A stretch of 64,000 bases of DNA from positions 186,001 through 250,000 of the forward strand of contig JAFLBH010000001.1 in the NCBI GenBank assembly GCA_017303905.1. Reading direction: 5' to 3'. This document shows positions 35,031 through 44,873 of this stretch, piece by piece. The notes beneath the pieces are model-generated. The model had not been told where the DNA came from and did no database searches. It was given only the letters and a program-made list of their open reading frames with translations. Position 1 is the stretch's first letter. Each line of letters opens with the position of its first letter. The position numbers and the translations under genes were made by a program. The DNA comes from Bacteroidota bacterium (GTDB lineage: Bacteria > Bacteroidota > Bacteroidia > B-17B0 > Aurantibacillaceae).

Positions 35031-35402
35031 TTACTGTGAACGAATAAACTTAACAATGAAAGTAATTTCGAAAACGGTATACACCATATAGTGCAACATA
35101 AAGTGAATAGCAAAAGCAAAGAAACTTGGTTTATCAACGAGACTGTAAATAAAAACACCAACCATACATACCAATAAACGTCCCATCGATGTAAACATGA
35201 TTTTATTAATCATATCGCGCGCCTCTTCCGTTTTCTTCATCATAATTAAATTAAGCAAAAAAGAAATAGCGACATGAAACAGGATACTAATCCACCATGT
35301 TGTAGAAACAATAGCCGTAAACGGCAACATATTAATGGCTGCCGACAAAAGAATGGAAACGCCGCTTGCGATTAATATTGCACTATAAGGTTTAAGAGAC
35401 AT
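35031..35402 (-). CDS. Small four-helix membrane protein next to AtpZ
   Basis: A 123-residue protein with four predicted membrane segments (about 8-28, 34-54, 69-88, 95-118). Its place 1 nt after atpZ matches the hypothetical, AtpI-like membrane gene that usually stands between atpZ and atpB in Bacteroidota. Such proteins are suspected to help assemble the c-ring or handle Mg2+. There is no atpB next to it here. The match is by position and topology, not by motif. Confidence 0.7.
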   Translation of the reverse strand: MSLKPYSAILIASGVSILLSAAINMLPFTAIVSTTWWISILFHVAISFLLNLIMMKKTEEARDMINKIMFTSMGRLLVCMVGVFIYSLVDKPSFFAFAIHFMLHYMVYTVFEITFIVKFIRSQ

Positions 35403-35403
35403 A

Positions 35404-35625
35404 TTACTTTTTTGGGAAAATTAAATCCTTTAACGAAACGTACATGGCGGCGAAAATAGAAACTAAACTTAACACAATAGTAAATACAGGCGTGCTGTTT
35501 TGATAATACTCGTCGAGTTTATAACCTCCCCAACTTCCTATACCAATAATAGCGGCCATTTGTATGGCCATATTCGTATACTTTATATAAGCGTTAGGCT
35601 GTTTTTGTGGCGATTGATTTTTCAC
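35404..35625 (-). CDS. AtpZ/AtpI family protein
   Basis: A 73-residue protein with two membrane helices (about 18-36 and 45-64). It contains the family pattern MAIQMAAIIGIGSWGGYKLD and ends KDLIFPKK. AtpZ/AtpI proteins aid F-type ATP synthase c-ring assembly or form a Mg2+ or Ca2+ channel. The first 32 nt overlap the end of the bactofilin gene, so translation is coupled. Its usual follower atpB is absent from the window. Confidence 0.88.
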   Translation of the reverse strand: MKNQSPQKQPNAYIKYTNMAIQMAAIIGIGSWGGYKLDEYYQNSTPVFTIVLSLVSIFAAMYVSLKDLIFPKK

Positions 35626-36001
35626 CTGTTGCGTTAATGTTTTTCACGATAGCGCCCATATTACAGGTTCCTGTAAATACGGCACCCGGTTCAATGGAAA
35701 TTTTTCCGGTGGCAATATCGCCTAATATTTTCGCTGTTGCCTTTAATGACAACATCTCTGAAATTTGAACTTTACCTTTTATTTCTCCGGATATATCTGC
35801 ATTCTGGCAAATCACATTGCCTTCAATTTTTCCGTTCGAACCAATTACTAATCTTCCGCTTAAGGTAATGTTACCGGTTAAAGTACCATCAATGCGAACA
35901 TCGCCGCTTGATTGAATATCTCCGTTTATGGTAGTTCCACTTCCAATCAGGTTAATGGCACCACTTTCGCTGCCTGAATGTTTGTTTCCAATTCCTAACA
36001 T
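35594..36001 (-). CDS. Bactofilin (polymer-forming cytoskeletal protein)
   Basis: A 135-residue protein with a short N-terminal tail and a right-handed beta-helix core of repeated hydrophobic strands. It contains SGTTINGDIQSSGDVRIDGT, then GNITLSGRLVIGSNGKIEG, NADISGEIKGK and GKISIEPGAVFTGTC. Bactofilins polymerise without nucleotides and scaffold envelope processes. It lies between porW/sprE and atpZ, an arrangement known in other Bacteroidota, and overlaps atpZ by 32 nt. Confidence 0.93.
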   Translation of the reverse strand: MLGIGNKHSGSESGAINLIGSGTTINGDIQSSGDVRIDGTLTGNITLSGRLVIGSNGKIEGNVICQNADISGEIKGKVQISEMLSLKATAKILGDIATGKISIEPGAVFTGTCNMGAIVKNINATGEKSIATKTA

Positions 36002-36053
36002 AGCTAATTAGTTAATTTAGTGCAAGTTACTAAAATAATCCCGAAAAAAGAAG

Positions 36054-38738
36054 TTATTTGTTGGGTTGATTGATAACTGTCTTATAAGCAGCCTCATAAA
36101 AAGCCTGATAGGAGTTAACCCTGGCCTTTTTATAGAATATAGGAAGGTTTTCGGAGGAGATTATGAAAAAGGTAAAAGCTTCTTTTTTGATGGCTCCCTT
36201 ATACAAATTTTTGTCGTTTTGCAGGTTAAACAAATAACCGGCGGCATCGGCGGCATTTGGAAACGATTTTACTAAAATCATTTGCTGTGCTGTTGCGAAT
36301 AAATTGCTGGAAATTGAAAACGTTCTGTTGGAATAATATGTGGTATTAAATTCATCAATGGATAATTTATACGGATTTGCAATTTTAGGATCGTCGGGAG
36401 CAATTACTAAAACAAAATGTTCAATATCCAGATTAATTAAGAATGTATCCTTTGCCGCTGTAGTTGATCCGCTACCTGAAAACATGGAAGGATTCTTTTG
36501 CTTTTTAATTGCCAATAAAATTTCATTGGCCTTCGGTGTTACTTCTGATTTAGGATATAAAATCACCAATTGATTTAAAGCCGATTCTAACGAATCAATT
36601 CCCTTTATTTTACCTACGCTTAAAGAGCGGATAAATTCAAACTTAGGAGTAAAATCCGTTTTTCCGTATTTAGAGAAGGCTTCATTACACTGTGTGTACG
36701 CTTTGCTGTAGTCACCCGACGAATACACTTCGTAAGTGCTTTCATAAAACTTTTCTACTTCACTGCGCTGCGCGTTTCTTTCTTCGGCATACTTAGGATT
36801 ATTGATGAGTTTAGCGTATTCGCTGTTCGGATATTCACTTAATAATTTTTGTTTGTAAAAATCACTCTGACTTTGATTTTTTTCCAATAAATAAATACGG
36901 TAGAGTTGATAGTAACAGGATAATCGGTACTTATGGTCCGTATAACGATTGTTTAAATCTTCAAATGCCGCAATGGCGCGACGGTTATGATTTAATTCTT
37001 CTTTATAGGTTGCGCCTAACAAATAATCCGCTTCAATGATTTTATTATGCGATACCGTCATTAAACTATCCGTTAACGGCAATTGTTTGATATAATACTC
37101 GCGTGTTTTACGCGGATCACTCGTTTTCGGTTTTTTTCCTCCACTTTTTCCGTCATTATTATCAACTACAACATCAGGATTATTTTCAATGTTTTCTATG
37201 GTAACACCCTTCTGACTTCTTCTCCAATCATCTTCTAATTTTCGATTACCCCATTTTTTCGCGAAATCGGAAACACCAAAAGTTAATGTGGTTTGATTAT
37301 AGAAATACCAACCACCACCACCACTTCCCGCGGTTTCCGACATTCCCCCACCGGTAAGGTTATTATTGTTATTATTGATTGGGTTTTGGTTTTGCGCTTT
37401 CAGCATCTCAAGCTCTTCACGCTGACGCTCTTCATTTTCAATCAACTTAGCAATGTAATCATCAATCAATTTGTTTCGCTGGGTCTCCGACATCTTTGCT
37501 AATTTCTGCAAACTGTCTTCACGTTGAATTGTTTTGATATATCCTACCAAGGTAGAAAGTGTAGCTTTACGACTAACAATGTTGTTATAATTTGGATGGT
37601 CTTTAGGAAGAACTGCCACCGTACTATCGTAATAAGCTTCCGATAAAGGAAAACTACTCTTGTCGAAATAAATTTCACCCAACTTTAAATAGGCCTGCGA
37701 CTTCTGATTGTTATTACTCACGCTGGTTTGTGCTGATTTTTTGTAATAAGCAATTGCATTATCTGTTTTCTTTTCTTTCTCTTCAATCTCACCCAAAGTA
37801 AAATAAATAACATCCAGATATTCTGAATTCTTCGCATCCTTAGTCATTTTCAAAAGTTTCGCTTTTGTCTTAATGCTATTCCCGTTTTTGATATCGGTTA
37901 AGCGAGCTAATTTAATATTCGCATAAAAAACCATGTCGTAGTTTGGCTTTAACGAGATAGCCTTTTGATAAAACTGGCGCGCTTTTTTGTTATCCTTCTT
38001 TTCTTCGTAAAGTTGCGCCACTATAAACGCATAACGTGCTCTTTGCTTTTTCTTGAGGCCTTTACGTAGTATTCCGGGTTGGTTGGAGGCATTCGTTAAA
38101 GCAGCAATAGCTTCAGTGTTTAATCCGCGACGTAAATAATAATCACCGCGCACGGCATACAATTCGCTCTTAATTTTTGAAGGTAATTTTTTCTCACTTT
38201 GTAAAATACTCAGAATAGGATCTGATTGCGAAACAGCACCAACCTCATTATAACATTTTGCCGACCACAACATCGCTTCAAATTTATCTTTTGATTTGTA
38301 GGTACGCGCTACATAATCAAATGATTCGATGCCCGAGAAAAATTCACGTTTGTAATATCGAGAGATACCTATGTTAATCCAATTGTTGTCAATCCATTTT
38401 CCTGCAGTCGGAATTTCGTTATCCTTTTTATCTTTGATAGTGTGGCGTTGAATAACGAGAGAAGATTTCTTTATTGCCTTATCAAAATCCGGGAAGGTGG
38501 CTTTAGCGTTTTCGTTAGAAGGAATAACAAAAACCGGCAATACCTTGTCGTAGCTTTCTTTGTTCGTTGTTTCAATTTTATACACACCCTCTTTTATCGC
38601 TTCCGAACTCCAATAATATCCGTTAAATCGAGCCGTTAGGTTATGATAACCCCTGTGAACAGCCGTGTTTTTTTTAGTCGTACAAGCGCCAAAAAAAAGC
38701 ACTGCACAAATGATAAATATGGCGGAAAAAACCCTCAA
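36054..38738 (-). CDS. porW: Type IX secretion system lipoprotein PorW/SprE
   Basis: An 894-residue lipoprotein with lipobox FFGAC (Cys about 19). It begins ...TTKKNTAVHRGYHNLTARFNGYYWS, a recognisable PorW/SprE start in which GYHNLTARFNGYY is the conserved block. The body is a long array of TPR helices (about 190-400 and 560-720). The middle has a disordered Asn/Gly-rich part (about 445-475). The C-terminus (about 790-890) has a beta-alpha domain with the HFVLVIAPDD motif. PorW/SprE is an outer-membrane-facing component needed for T9SS secretion and gliding, so cargo proteins in this window have a matching machine. Confidence 0.88.
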   Translation of the reverse strand: MRVFSAIFIICAVLFFGACTTKKNTAVHRGYHNLTARFNGYYWSSEAIKEGVYKIETTNKESYDKVLPVFVIPSNENAKATFPDFDKAIKKSSLVIQRHTIKDKKDNEIPTAGKWIDNNWINIGISRYYKREFFSGIESFDYVARTYKSKDKFEAMLWSAKCYNEVGAVSQSDPILSILQSEKKLPSKIKSELYAVRGDYYLRRGLNTEAIAALTNASNQPGILRKGLKKKQRARYAFIVAQLYEEKKDNKKARQFYQKAISLKPNYDMVFYANIKLARLTDIKNGNSIKTKAKLLKMTKDAKNSEYLDVIYFTLGEIEEKEKKTDNAIAYYKKSAQTSVSNNNQKSQAYLKLGEIYFDKSSFPLSEAYYDSTVAVLPKDHPNYNNIVSRKATLSTLVGYIKTIQREDSLQKLAKMSETQRNKLIDDYIAKLIENEERQREELEMLKAQNQNPINNNNNNLTGGGMSETAGSGGGGWYFYNQTTLTFGVSDFAKKWGNRKLEDDWRRSQKGVTIENIENNPDVVVDNNDGKSGGKKPKTSDPRKTREYYIKQLPLTDSLMTVSHNKIIEADYLLGATYKEELNHNRRAIAAFEDLNNRYTDHKYRLSCYYQLYRIYLLEKNQSQSDFYKQKLLSEYPNSEYAKLINNPKYAEERNAQRSEVEKFYESTYEVYSSGDYSKAYTQCNEAFSKYGKTDFTPKFEFIRSLSVGKIKGIDSLESALNQLVILYPKSEVTPKANEILLAIKKQKNPSMFSGSGSTTAAKDTFLINLDIEHFVLVIAPDDPKIANPYKLSIDEFNTTYYSNRTFSISSNLFATAQQMILVKSFPNAADAAGYLFNLQNDKNLYKGAIKKEAFTFFIISSENLPIFYKKARVNSYQAFYEAAYKTVINQPNK

Positions 38739-38822
38739 GTTGAGCTATAACGTAAAGCCAGTAAAAATAGTATATTTTTTGCTATAATAAAGCATAAAAA
38801 GGAATTAAGTGCCGTTGCTAAA

Positions 38823-40025
38823 TTACTGGGCATTAAGCTGCTGAATAGCAAGCCAGGCCATTAAGCCGGAACCTATGCGTAAGGCGTTATCGTCGATGTC
38901 GAATGTAGAAGTATGAACGCCGGAGGTAATTCCCTTTGATTTGTTACCGGTACCCAATCGATAAAAACAGCAAGGCACTTGCTGCGAGAAAAACGCAAAG
39001 TCCTCGGCAGTCATTCGTAAGGGCAATTCCTCCACATTCTCCTGTCCTAAATATTGAATGGCTGCAGAGCGACATAATTCGGTTACTTTTTCATCATTGA
39101 CTAAAAAGGGATAGCCAATTTCAATGCGCAAATCTGCCGTCCCATTATTTTTTTTGGCAACTTCATTTACGATGCGTGTGATTTCGGCGTGTGCTTCCTT
39201 TCTCCACTTTTCATTCATTGTGCGGAAGGTCCCGGCTAATTCCACTTTTTCAGGAATCACATTTGTGGCACCCTTACCTTCAATTTTTCCGAAAGCCAAT
39301 ACAGTTGGAATTTCTGACTTGCTGTCATTAGGAAATTTTTTCTTTAGCTCAAGAAGAATTTCAGAAGCAATTAAGAGCGGATTATTATAATCGGCAGGCA
39401 TCGCAGCATGTCCGCCCTTTCCTGCTACAGTTAAATAAATCTCATCCGTACTCGCCATATACATCCCACTCCTGAATCCAACTTTTCCTGTCTCCATACT
39501 TGGATGAACATGTTGAGCGATGGCAATATTTACTTCAGGATTTTTTAAAACACCTTCCTGAATCATCAGTGACGCGCCACCCGGTAACACTTCTTCTCCG
39601 GGTTGAAAAATTAATTTGATGGTGCCTTCAAAACTATCTTTACATTCATTTAAAATAGCAGCGGCCCCCAATAAACTGGCGCTGTGTACATCGTGACCGC
39701 AGGCATGCATGACACCATGATTTTTTGAAACATATTCTACATTATTTGCCTCAACAATAGGCAAGGCATCCATATCGGCACGTAATAGCAAAGTTCTTCT
39801 ATCGGGATTCTTACCTTTTATCAAGGCGACAATTCCTGTCTTCACTATTCCTTTTGTATACTCAATCCCTAATGAATCTAATATTGTTGCAATGTATTCG
39901 CTCGTTTTAAATTCTTCAAACGATAATTCAGGATTAGCATGAATGTGTCTGCGAATCTCGAGAACTCGTTGAAAATTCTTTTCGGCTAACGATTTTATGT
40001 GTTCTACATTCATCATTATTTCCAA
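38823..40025 (-). CDS. M20 family amidohydrolase (N-acyl-amino-acid hydrolase type)
   Basis: A 400-residue cytosolic metal hydrolase. It has IRRHIHANPELSFEEF at the start, ADMDALPI, the metal-binding HACGHDVHSASLLG (about 107-120), PGEEVLPGGA (catalytic Glu) and AQHVHPSMETGKVG. The lid domain (about 190-310) contains KGGHAAMP. M20 amidohydrolases of this type deacylate N-acyl amino acids or hydrolyse indole-amino acid conjugates. The start is uncertain: ATGs lie at 40025, 40016 and 40013, the last two after the stop of the TSUP gene. The two genes overlap or abut, indicating cotranscription. Confidence 0.92.
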   Translation of the reverse strand: MEIMMNVEHIKSLAEKNFQRVLEIRRHIHANPELSFEEFKTSEYIATILDSLGIEYTKGIVKTGIVALIKGKNPDRRTLLLRADMDALPIVEANNVEYVSKNHGVMHACGHDVHSASLLGAAAILNECKDSFEGTIKLIFQPGEEVLPGGASLMIQEGVLKNPEVNIAIAQHVHPSMETGKVGFRSGMYMASTDEIYLTVAGKGGHAAMPADYNNPLLIASEILLELKKKFPNDSKSEIPTVLAFGKIEGKGATNVIPEKVELAGTFRTMNEKWRKEAHAEITRIVNEVAKKNNGTADLRIEIGYPFLVNDEKVTELCRSAAIQYLGQENVEELPLRMTAEDFAFFSQQVPCCFYRLGTGNKSKGITSGVHTSTFDIDDNALRIGSGLMAWLAIQQLNAQ

Positions 40026-40375
40026 AAAACCATTTTAAGTCCGAGTAAAACTATAATAACACCAAAGATTTGCTTCACGGTTTTTTGATCTAAAGAAATA
40101 GACCATTTACTGCCGAAATAACTTCCGATTACAAAGGTAGAACCAATGATAATAGCTGTTTTAAAATCAACATAGCCGGCTTTGTAATAATTCATCACAC
40201 CTAAAATTCCGATTGGTAATAAAAACATAAAGAGTGTAGTGCCCTGTGCCTTGTGCTGCGAGAATTGTAAGAAATAAACCAACACAGGAACAATAATGAT
40301 GCCGCCACCAATCCCAACCATACCGCTCAGAATTCCGGCTAATAAGCCAACAAGTAATAAAATTAAAATATCCAT
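40016..40375 (-). CDS. Half-length TSUP (TauE/SafE) permease
   Basis: A 119-residue protein with four predicted membrane helices. It contains GLLAGILSGMVGIGGGIIIV, the TauE/SafE N-terminal motif, and ends GVIIVLLGLKMVFW. Full-length transporters contain two such halves; this one has only one, so it probably works as a dimer. The family moves sulfite, sulfonates or related anions. Its start overlaps the stop of the gene before it by 1 nt (TAATG), and its stop overlaps the M20 gene, so all three form one operon. Confidence 0.88.
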   Translation of the reverse strand: MDILILLLVGLLAGILSGMVGIGGGIIIVPVLVYFLQFSQHKAQGTTLFMFLLPIGILGVMNYYKAGYVDFKTAIIIGSTFVIGSYFGSKWSISLDQKTVKQIFGVIIVLLGLKMVFWK

Positions 40376-43300
40376 TAAAAATCTGTTGTAAATGATAAAT
40401 ACGTAATCGGCTTTTGAACTTGCATATCATCAACGCCCCATCCGAAATCCAAACGAACAAAATATCCTAATAAGCGTGAGCGTAATCCTAATCCATAACC
40501 TCCTACCAATGGATTTTTTTGTTTATACACAGTCAGTGTAATTGGATTACTGTAGTAACTGTTTTTATTGAGCGTGTTATCTTCACTTAAAGGATTAGCG
40601 CCATACCAGGCCATCCCTAAATCAGCAAATACAACTACCTGGAAGTTATTTATAAAATCAGACTTGATAGGACGATTTAATAAATAACGGAACATTGGCC
40701 AACGTAATTCAGTATTATAAACCACAAAATTATTTCCGTTACGGATATTCTGACGGAAACCACGCATGTTAGTTGCTAAAGTTTGGAATTGATATTGTTC
40801 AGGCTTCACCACATTTATTGTTTGGTCGAAGGAAGGATTGAACCAGGAATCAACACCACCCAAATAATAAATTAAACGATCGGAACCTAAAGAGCCGCCA
40901 TAAGCTAATCGGTTACACCAAATTAAATCACGATGTACTTTCTTATAGCCACGAATGTCAAAACCGTATGTGATTAAATCGTGCTGTTCTGTTTTAATTA
41001 ACCGCCAATACTCCGCCCAAACCTTGGCGCGCACACCGTTATATAAATTTAAACCGCGCTTTCTGGTATTATCAAAAATATATTCCCAACGCACACCGGC
41101 GTAATTATCGTAGGTGTTTCTTCTTGGTAAAGACATATCGCCTACTGAAGCAAATACAGTTCGGTCGTTGCGATACAATACCGATAAACGTGTTGCGCTC
41201 ACTTCACTAAATGGATACTTAACCGAGTAACGCGCGTCATTGGTGTTGATTTTAGCCAACTCGCCATAAAAACCGGCTACTTTTAAGAATGACTGACGGT
41301 GTAATACTAACTGATGATCTAATAATTTGCGACGGTTCTCAAAGCTCAACATAAATTCATTATCCAGTGAGCCCGCAATACGAAAACCTGCAACGATGCG
41401 TCGGTCTTCCATCAAATCACTCAGTCCGATTTTAAACAATGCATTTAATCCCGGATTTAAATATATCGGATAAGAACCTCCCGTGTAGCGCTGATAATTG
41501 GTGCTTAAATACGAATTATCCAATTGTGTTACAACATAATCTGTATAGAAGGTGGTGAAATAATTTTGTTGGATCGGGAATCTGAATTGATTTTGCGCCA
41601 CTTCGCCTTTTGATGAAGTCGTGTCTTTAGGTGCAGCTTGAGTCTCCGTGTTTTCTATTTGCTTTTTAGGCTTTTCTCCGGTTAAAGTATAATTATCAAA
41701 ATCAATTCCGCCTGATTTTCTTGCTGTATCCTTCACAGTTTTTGTTTTCGGTTCCACTTGCTTTTTTGGTTCCGGTAAACTGATTCGCTCAGGATCAAAT
41801 ATAAATGGACGCTCAGTTGCTTTTAACCACGTATCTTTCAGCTCGACTGTTTTTAATTCGGATGGCTTCTCCAAATCAGAAACGGTTAATACGTATTTCC
41901 CTTCATTGTAAAATATCTCAGCTTTCTTTGTATAGCGCGTATTAATATGTTGTTCAATGACATTTCGATTATAATTGGAAATAGGTTTTGAATTAAAATA
42001 ATAACGATAATGCTCCACCGTATCCACAAAAGCAATGGTACTGTCGAATTGCGCCACATATCGGTTGTATATTCCGTTTTTATCGCTCACGTAAGCCACT
42101 AAATCTTTAGAATACTCCTGTGGTAATATTTCATTTACATTCGGCGTATTAGTAACGCGAATTGCAATTTGCGAACGCGGACTATAACTCAAATAAAACA
42201 AGTCATTGTTCTTGGTAATTTTATTAAACACTTTTGCATCATCACTCCATTTGATGGTATCCGACACACGATTACTTTCAAAAACAACACCCTTACTGCC
42301 TTTTACAAATACAGGATTGTTATCGTCCCAGATATCATTCGTTAATTGTTCGATGCCTCCGCTGTTTAATATAAAAACGAAAATGTCTGACTGGCCTTTT
42401 CCTTTTTTCACGGCACTCATGGCTAATTTCTTCCCATCATGACTAAAACAAAAACTGTTTACTTTTTCAAAACCGGTGATGTTACGCTTAAAGCTTTCCT
42501 TTGTGGTGATGTTGTAGGTATGTAAAATCAATTGATTCTTTCTTTCATACAACATCGCTACAATTTCATTATTCGGATGAAAAGCCAACAGCGGATAATT
42601 AAAATCATCCATTCGCTCCACTTTCGGATTAAACTTTAAAATACGTTTGTGTTCCTCTTCACCCAAAGTATGTAACCATACTTTAAACTGTCCCATTTCG
42701 TTGGTAGAGTAAATTACTTTTTGTCCGTCCGGGCTCACTTTAAAACTATAATAATGGCGTGTTTTCTTCTGCTTGGCTAACACATTTGGCGAAGCAGGAA
42801 ATGTACGAAGAGAGTCGTTGTAATTATAATATCTCTTATTAAAAACTTCCTGCATCTCAAAAATCAAATTGTTGAGTGAAGTACCAACAACAAACAATAA
42901 TGCGTTATCCGGACTACGGCTCACTTTAGTCATGTATAAAATATTCGGGATAACAGCTTCGCCATACGTTTCCGCGATATAATACCAAAGAGCATGACCG
43001 GCCATATAGGCATCTTTACCTGTGAGATGATTAAATTTATAGAAGCGATCGTTCTTGATAGCATCCATTAATTGATTATCGGATAACGTATGCCAGCCCT
43101 CCGACAAGTAACGAGTAAGGCCCTGTTTGAACCAATCCGGCAATACCAGCAAAGTAGAATTTCGCACCATTTCACGGGCACTACCGCCATACATGCGCTT
43201 GCTAATCATTAAATCGGCGAGTCCCGCGCGGATCTGACGATCTAAATCGGCGTGACTGCCATTGAAGTAAACGTTGATTTTATCGCCAACAATATGCGTA

Positions 43301-43656
43301 ACGCCACCCACATTGGTTTCTTCCTCTGCAGATAATCCTAAATTACTTTGCTTAAAATCATTTTGATTATTGTAGACCAAAATCTGCACCTTATCATTCA
43401 TTTGAAAGTCGAGGCGTTTTTCCAGAATTGGAAGCTGCTTATCGACAGATGCTGATACATACTGTGCAATTTCCTTTCCGCCCTGATAGAGATAAACCTT
43501 ATAGCGGTCGTAATCAAAATAGGTCCAATTAAAATCTTGATATTGAATACGGTTTTTTCCAAAATCCATTTGCATCCCATAGTAATACTGGGCGAAAGAT
43601 TTTTGTAAGAAAAGGAGCGCAAAACACAATACGCTCAAAAACCGTTTAAAACTCAT
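40375..43656 (-). CDS. Large TolB-propeller / outer-membrane beta-barrel protein with degenerate peptidase-MA domain
   Basis: A 1093-residue exported protein. The signal peptide (about 1-22) is followed by a peptidase-MA-like domain (about 45-270), in which the expected HExxH is replaced by RQIRAGLADLM, so it is probably inactive. A PD40/WD40-like propeller follows (about 300-560: SPDGQKVIYSTNEMGQFKVW, SHDGKKLAMSAVKKGKGQSD), then a Pro/Lys/Thr linker (about 640-700). The C-terminal ~390 residues are a 16-strand-type beta barrel (for example VRAKVWAEYWRLI, ending TYLSFTTDF with a terminal Phe). It is probably an outer-membrane protein. Family-wide name: TolB-like translocation protein; real function unknown. 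Confidence 0.8.
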   Translation of the reverse strand: MSFKRFLSVLCFALLFLQKSFAQYYYGMQMDFGKNRIQYQDFNWTYFDYDRYKVYLYQGGKEIAQYVSASVDKQLPILEKRLDFQMNDKVQILVYNNQNDFKQSNLGLSAEEETNVGGVTHIVGDKINVYFNGSHADLDRQIRAGLADLMISKRMYGGSAREMVRNSTLLVLPDWFKQGLTRYLSEGWHTLSDNQLMDAIKNDRFYKFNHLTGKDAYMAGHALWYYIAETYGEAVIPNILYMTKVSRSPDNALLFVVGTSLNNLIFEMQEVFNKRYYNYNDSLRTFPASPNVLAKQKKTRHYYSFKVSPDGQKVIYSTNEMGQFKVWLHTLGEEEHKRILKFNPKVERMDDFNYPLLAFHPNNEIVAMLYERKNQLILHTYNITTKESFKRNITGFEKVNSFCFSHDGKKLAMSAVKKGKGQSDIFVFILNSGGIEQLTNDIWDDNNPVFVKGSKGVVFESNRVSDTIKWSDDAKVFNKITKNNDLFYLSYSPRSQIAIRVTNTPNVNEILPQEYSKDLVAYVSDKNGIYNRYVAQFDSTIAFVDTVEHYRYYFNSKPISNYNRNVIEQHINTRYTKKAEIFYNEGKYVLTVSDLEKPSELKTVELKDTWLKATERPFIFDPERISLPEPKKQVEPKTKTVKDTARKSGGIDFDNYTLTGEKPKKQIENTETQAAPKDTTSSKGEVAQNQFRFPIQQNYFTTFYTDYVVTQLDNSYLSTNYQRYTGGSYPIYLNPGLNALFKIGLSDLMEDRRIVAGFRIAGSLDNEFMLSFENRRKLLDHQLVLHRQSFLKVAGFYGELAKINTNDARYSVKYPFSEVSATRLSVLYRNDRTVFASVGDMSLPRRNTYDNYAGVRWEYIFDNTRKRGLNLYNGVRAKVWAEYWRLIKTEQHDLITYGFDIRGYKKVHRDLIWCNRLAYGGSLGSDRLIYYLGGVDSWFNPSFDQTINVVKPEQYQFQTLATNMRGFRQNIRNGNNFVVYNTELRWPMFRYLLNRPIKSDFINNFQVVVFADLGMAWYGANPLSEDNTLNKNSYYSNPITLTVYKQKNPLVGGYGLGLRSRLLGYFVRLDFGWGVDDMQVQKPITYLSFTTDF

Positions 43657-43713
43657 AGCGCTAAGCTTTAAAGGTACGGATTTTTACAAAAAAAAGGGAG
43701 TTTTTTAGGGCTT

Positions 43714-44865
43714 TTAAAGCTCATTAACAAAATCACGTAAAAGACGGAAAACATCGCCGTAATCGGTTAAGGGCAAGGTTTTTTCGATATCATCCACATC
43801 GTGATAAGCCTTTATTCCGCCTAATGTATATATGAAAAATGCGGGTACGCCTTTCTCGGTAAACCAATAATGATCGCTATTTTGAGCCTTCCCTCTTTTC
43901 TTGATTTCCTTCACATAATTCTTTTGAGCGTTGATTTTTGTCAGCATCTCAAATTGAGAAGTTAGCACCGCGCCATTGGTAACCATAATGCCATCATCGC
44001 CGGTTCCCAATAAATCCAGATTAATCAAAAATTTAATGGATTTTAAATCAATGCCCCCCTTCTCCACAAAATGTTTAGAGCCCAATAAACCCGCTTCCTC
44101 TCCGGCGAAAAAAACAAAAACAGTTTTATATTTTGGAGGATGTTCGCTGTAATATTTTATAAAATTAAGGAGCACGCTAACACCGCTTGCGTTATCATTC
44201 GCGCCCGGAAAAAACGTTTTCTTTCCTAATCCGCCTAAGTGATCGTAGTGCGCCGTGAAATAAATACAAGTGTCGTTATTTTTTGTTCCATCAATATAGG
44301 CACAAATGTTTTTATTAATGAATTTAGTCAATACTTTACTTTCGATGTTTACATCCAGTGTTTTTAAATCCTTGTATTGATTTTTGTTGAGTAATTCCAC
44401 TTCACATCCTGCTAAAGAATTAGTTGCCACACTAAAGGTTAATTTTCTTTTCAGACTTAAAATCAAAGGTATGGGAGAATCAATCGCTTTATAGGTAACG
44501 CTATCTATTTGCTTTAAATTAAACTTACCCTTGATGCTTCCGCTTTGAGGATTTAAAATAAAATCGTTTCCGGGTTTAATGACTTTACCATTGAGTTTTA
44601 CACCAACGTTATTAGGAAAAGTGTTTACATCGAAATCAAACCATTGGTAGTAGCCGGTGCTGAAGAGCGGTTTTGCCTTAAAACGCTTCAACTGATCGGT
44701 AATATACTTTGCCGCTACATCCAAACCGTTATTGAGATAACCCCTCCCATAACATTCTTTAGACGTTAATTTTTTAATGATTAAACGTGCGTAGAGTGAA
44801 TCTTGCGACTTGGTAAAAAAAGTAACGGATAGAAAAAAAACGATTGCAAATAATTTGCGAAACAT
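43714..44865 (-). CDS. Exported M28 family zinc peptidase
   Basis: A 383-residue protein with a signal peptide (about 1-20). The C-terminal catalytic domain has all M28 ligands: TAHYDHLGG (His), GANDNASGVSVL (bridging Asp), FAGEEAGLLGS (catalytic Glu-Glu), INLDLLGTGDDG and SDHYWFTEKGVPAFFI (last His). The first ~170 residues are a PA-like insertion. It is probably an aminopeptidase in the periplasm or outer membrane. It lies 57 nt upstream of the 1093-residue protein gene and 8 nt downstream of the coiled-coil protein gene, on the same strand. Confidence 0.93.
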   Translation of the reverse strand: MFRKLFAIVFFLSVTFFTKSQDSLYARLIIKKLTSKECYGRGYLNNGLDVAAKYITDQLKRFKAKPLFSTGYYQWFDFDVNTFPNNVGVKLNGKVIKPGNDFILNPQSGSIKGKFNLKQIDSVTYKAIDSPIPLILSLKRKLTFSVATNSLAGCEVELLNKNQYKDLKTLDVNIESKVLTKFINKNICAYIDGTKNNDTCIYFTAHYDHLGGLGKKTFFPGANDNASGVSVLLNFIKYYSEHPPKYKTVFVFFAGEEAGLLGSKHFVEKGGIDLKSIKFLINLDLLGTGDDGIMVTNGAVLTSQFEMLTKINAQKNYVKEIKKRGKAQNSDHYWFTEKGVPAFFIYTLGGIKAYHDVDDIEKTLPLTDYGDVFRLLRDFVNEL

Positions 44866-44873
44866 GGGTTCGG

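Noticed and set aside
40016..40375. Truncated permease as pseudogene
   Set aside because: The half-length form is intact, with a start overlapping the previous stop and a complete C-terminus; one-domain TSUP proteins are known in this phylum.
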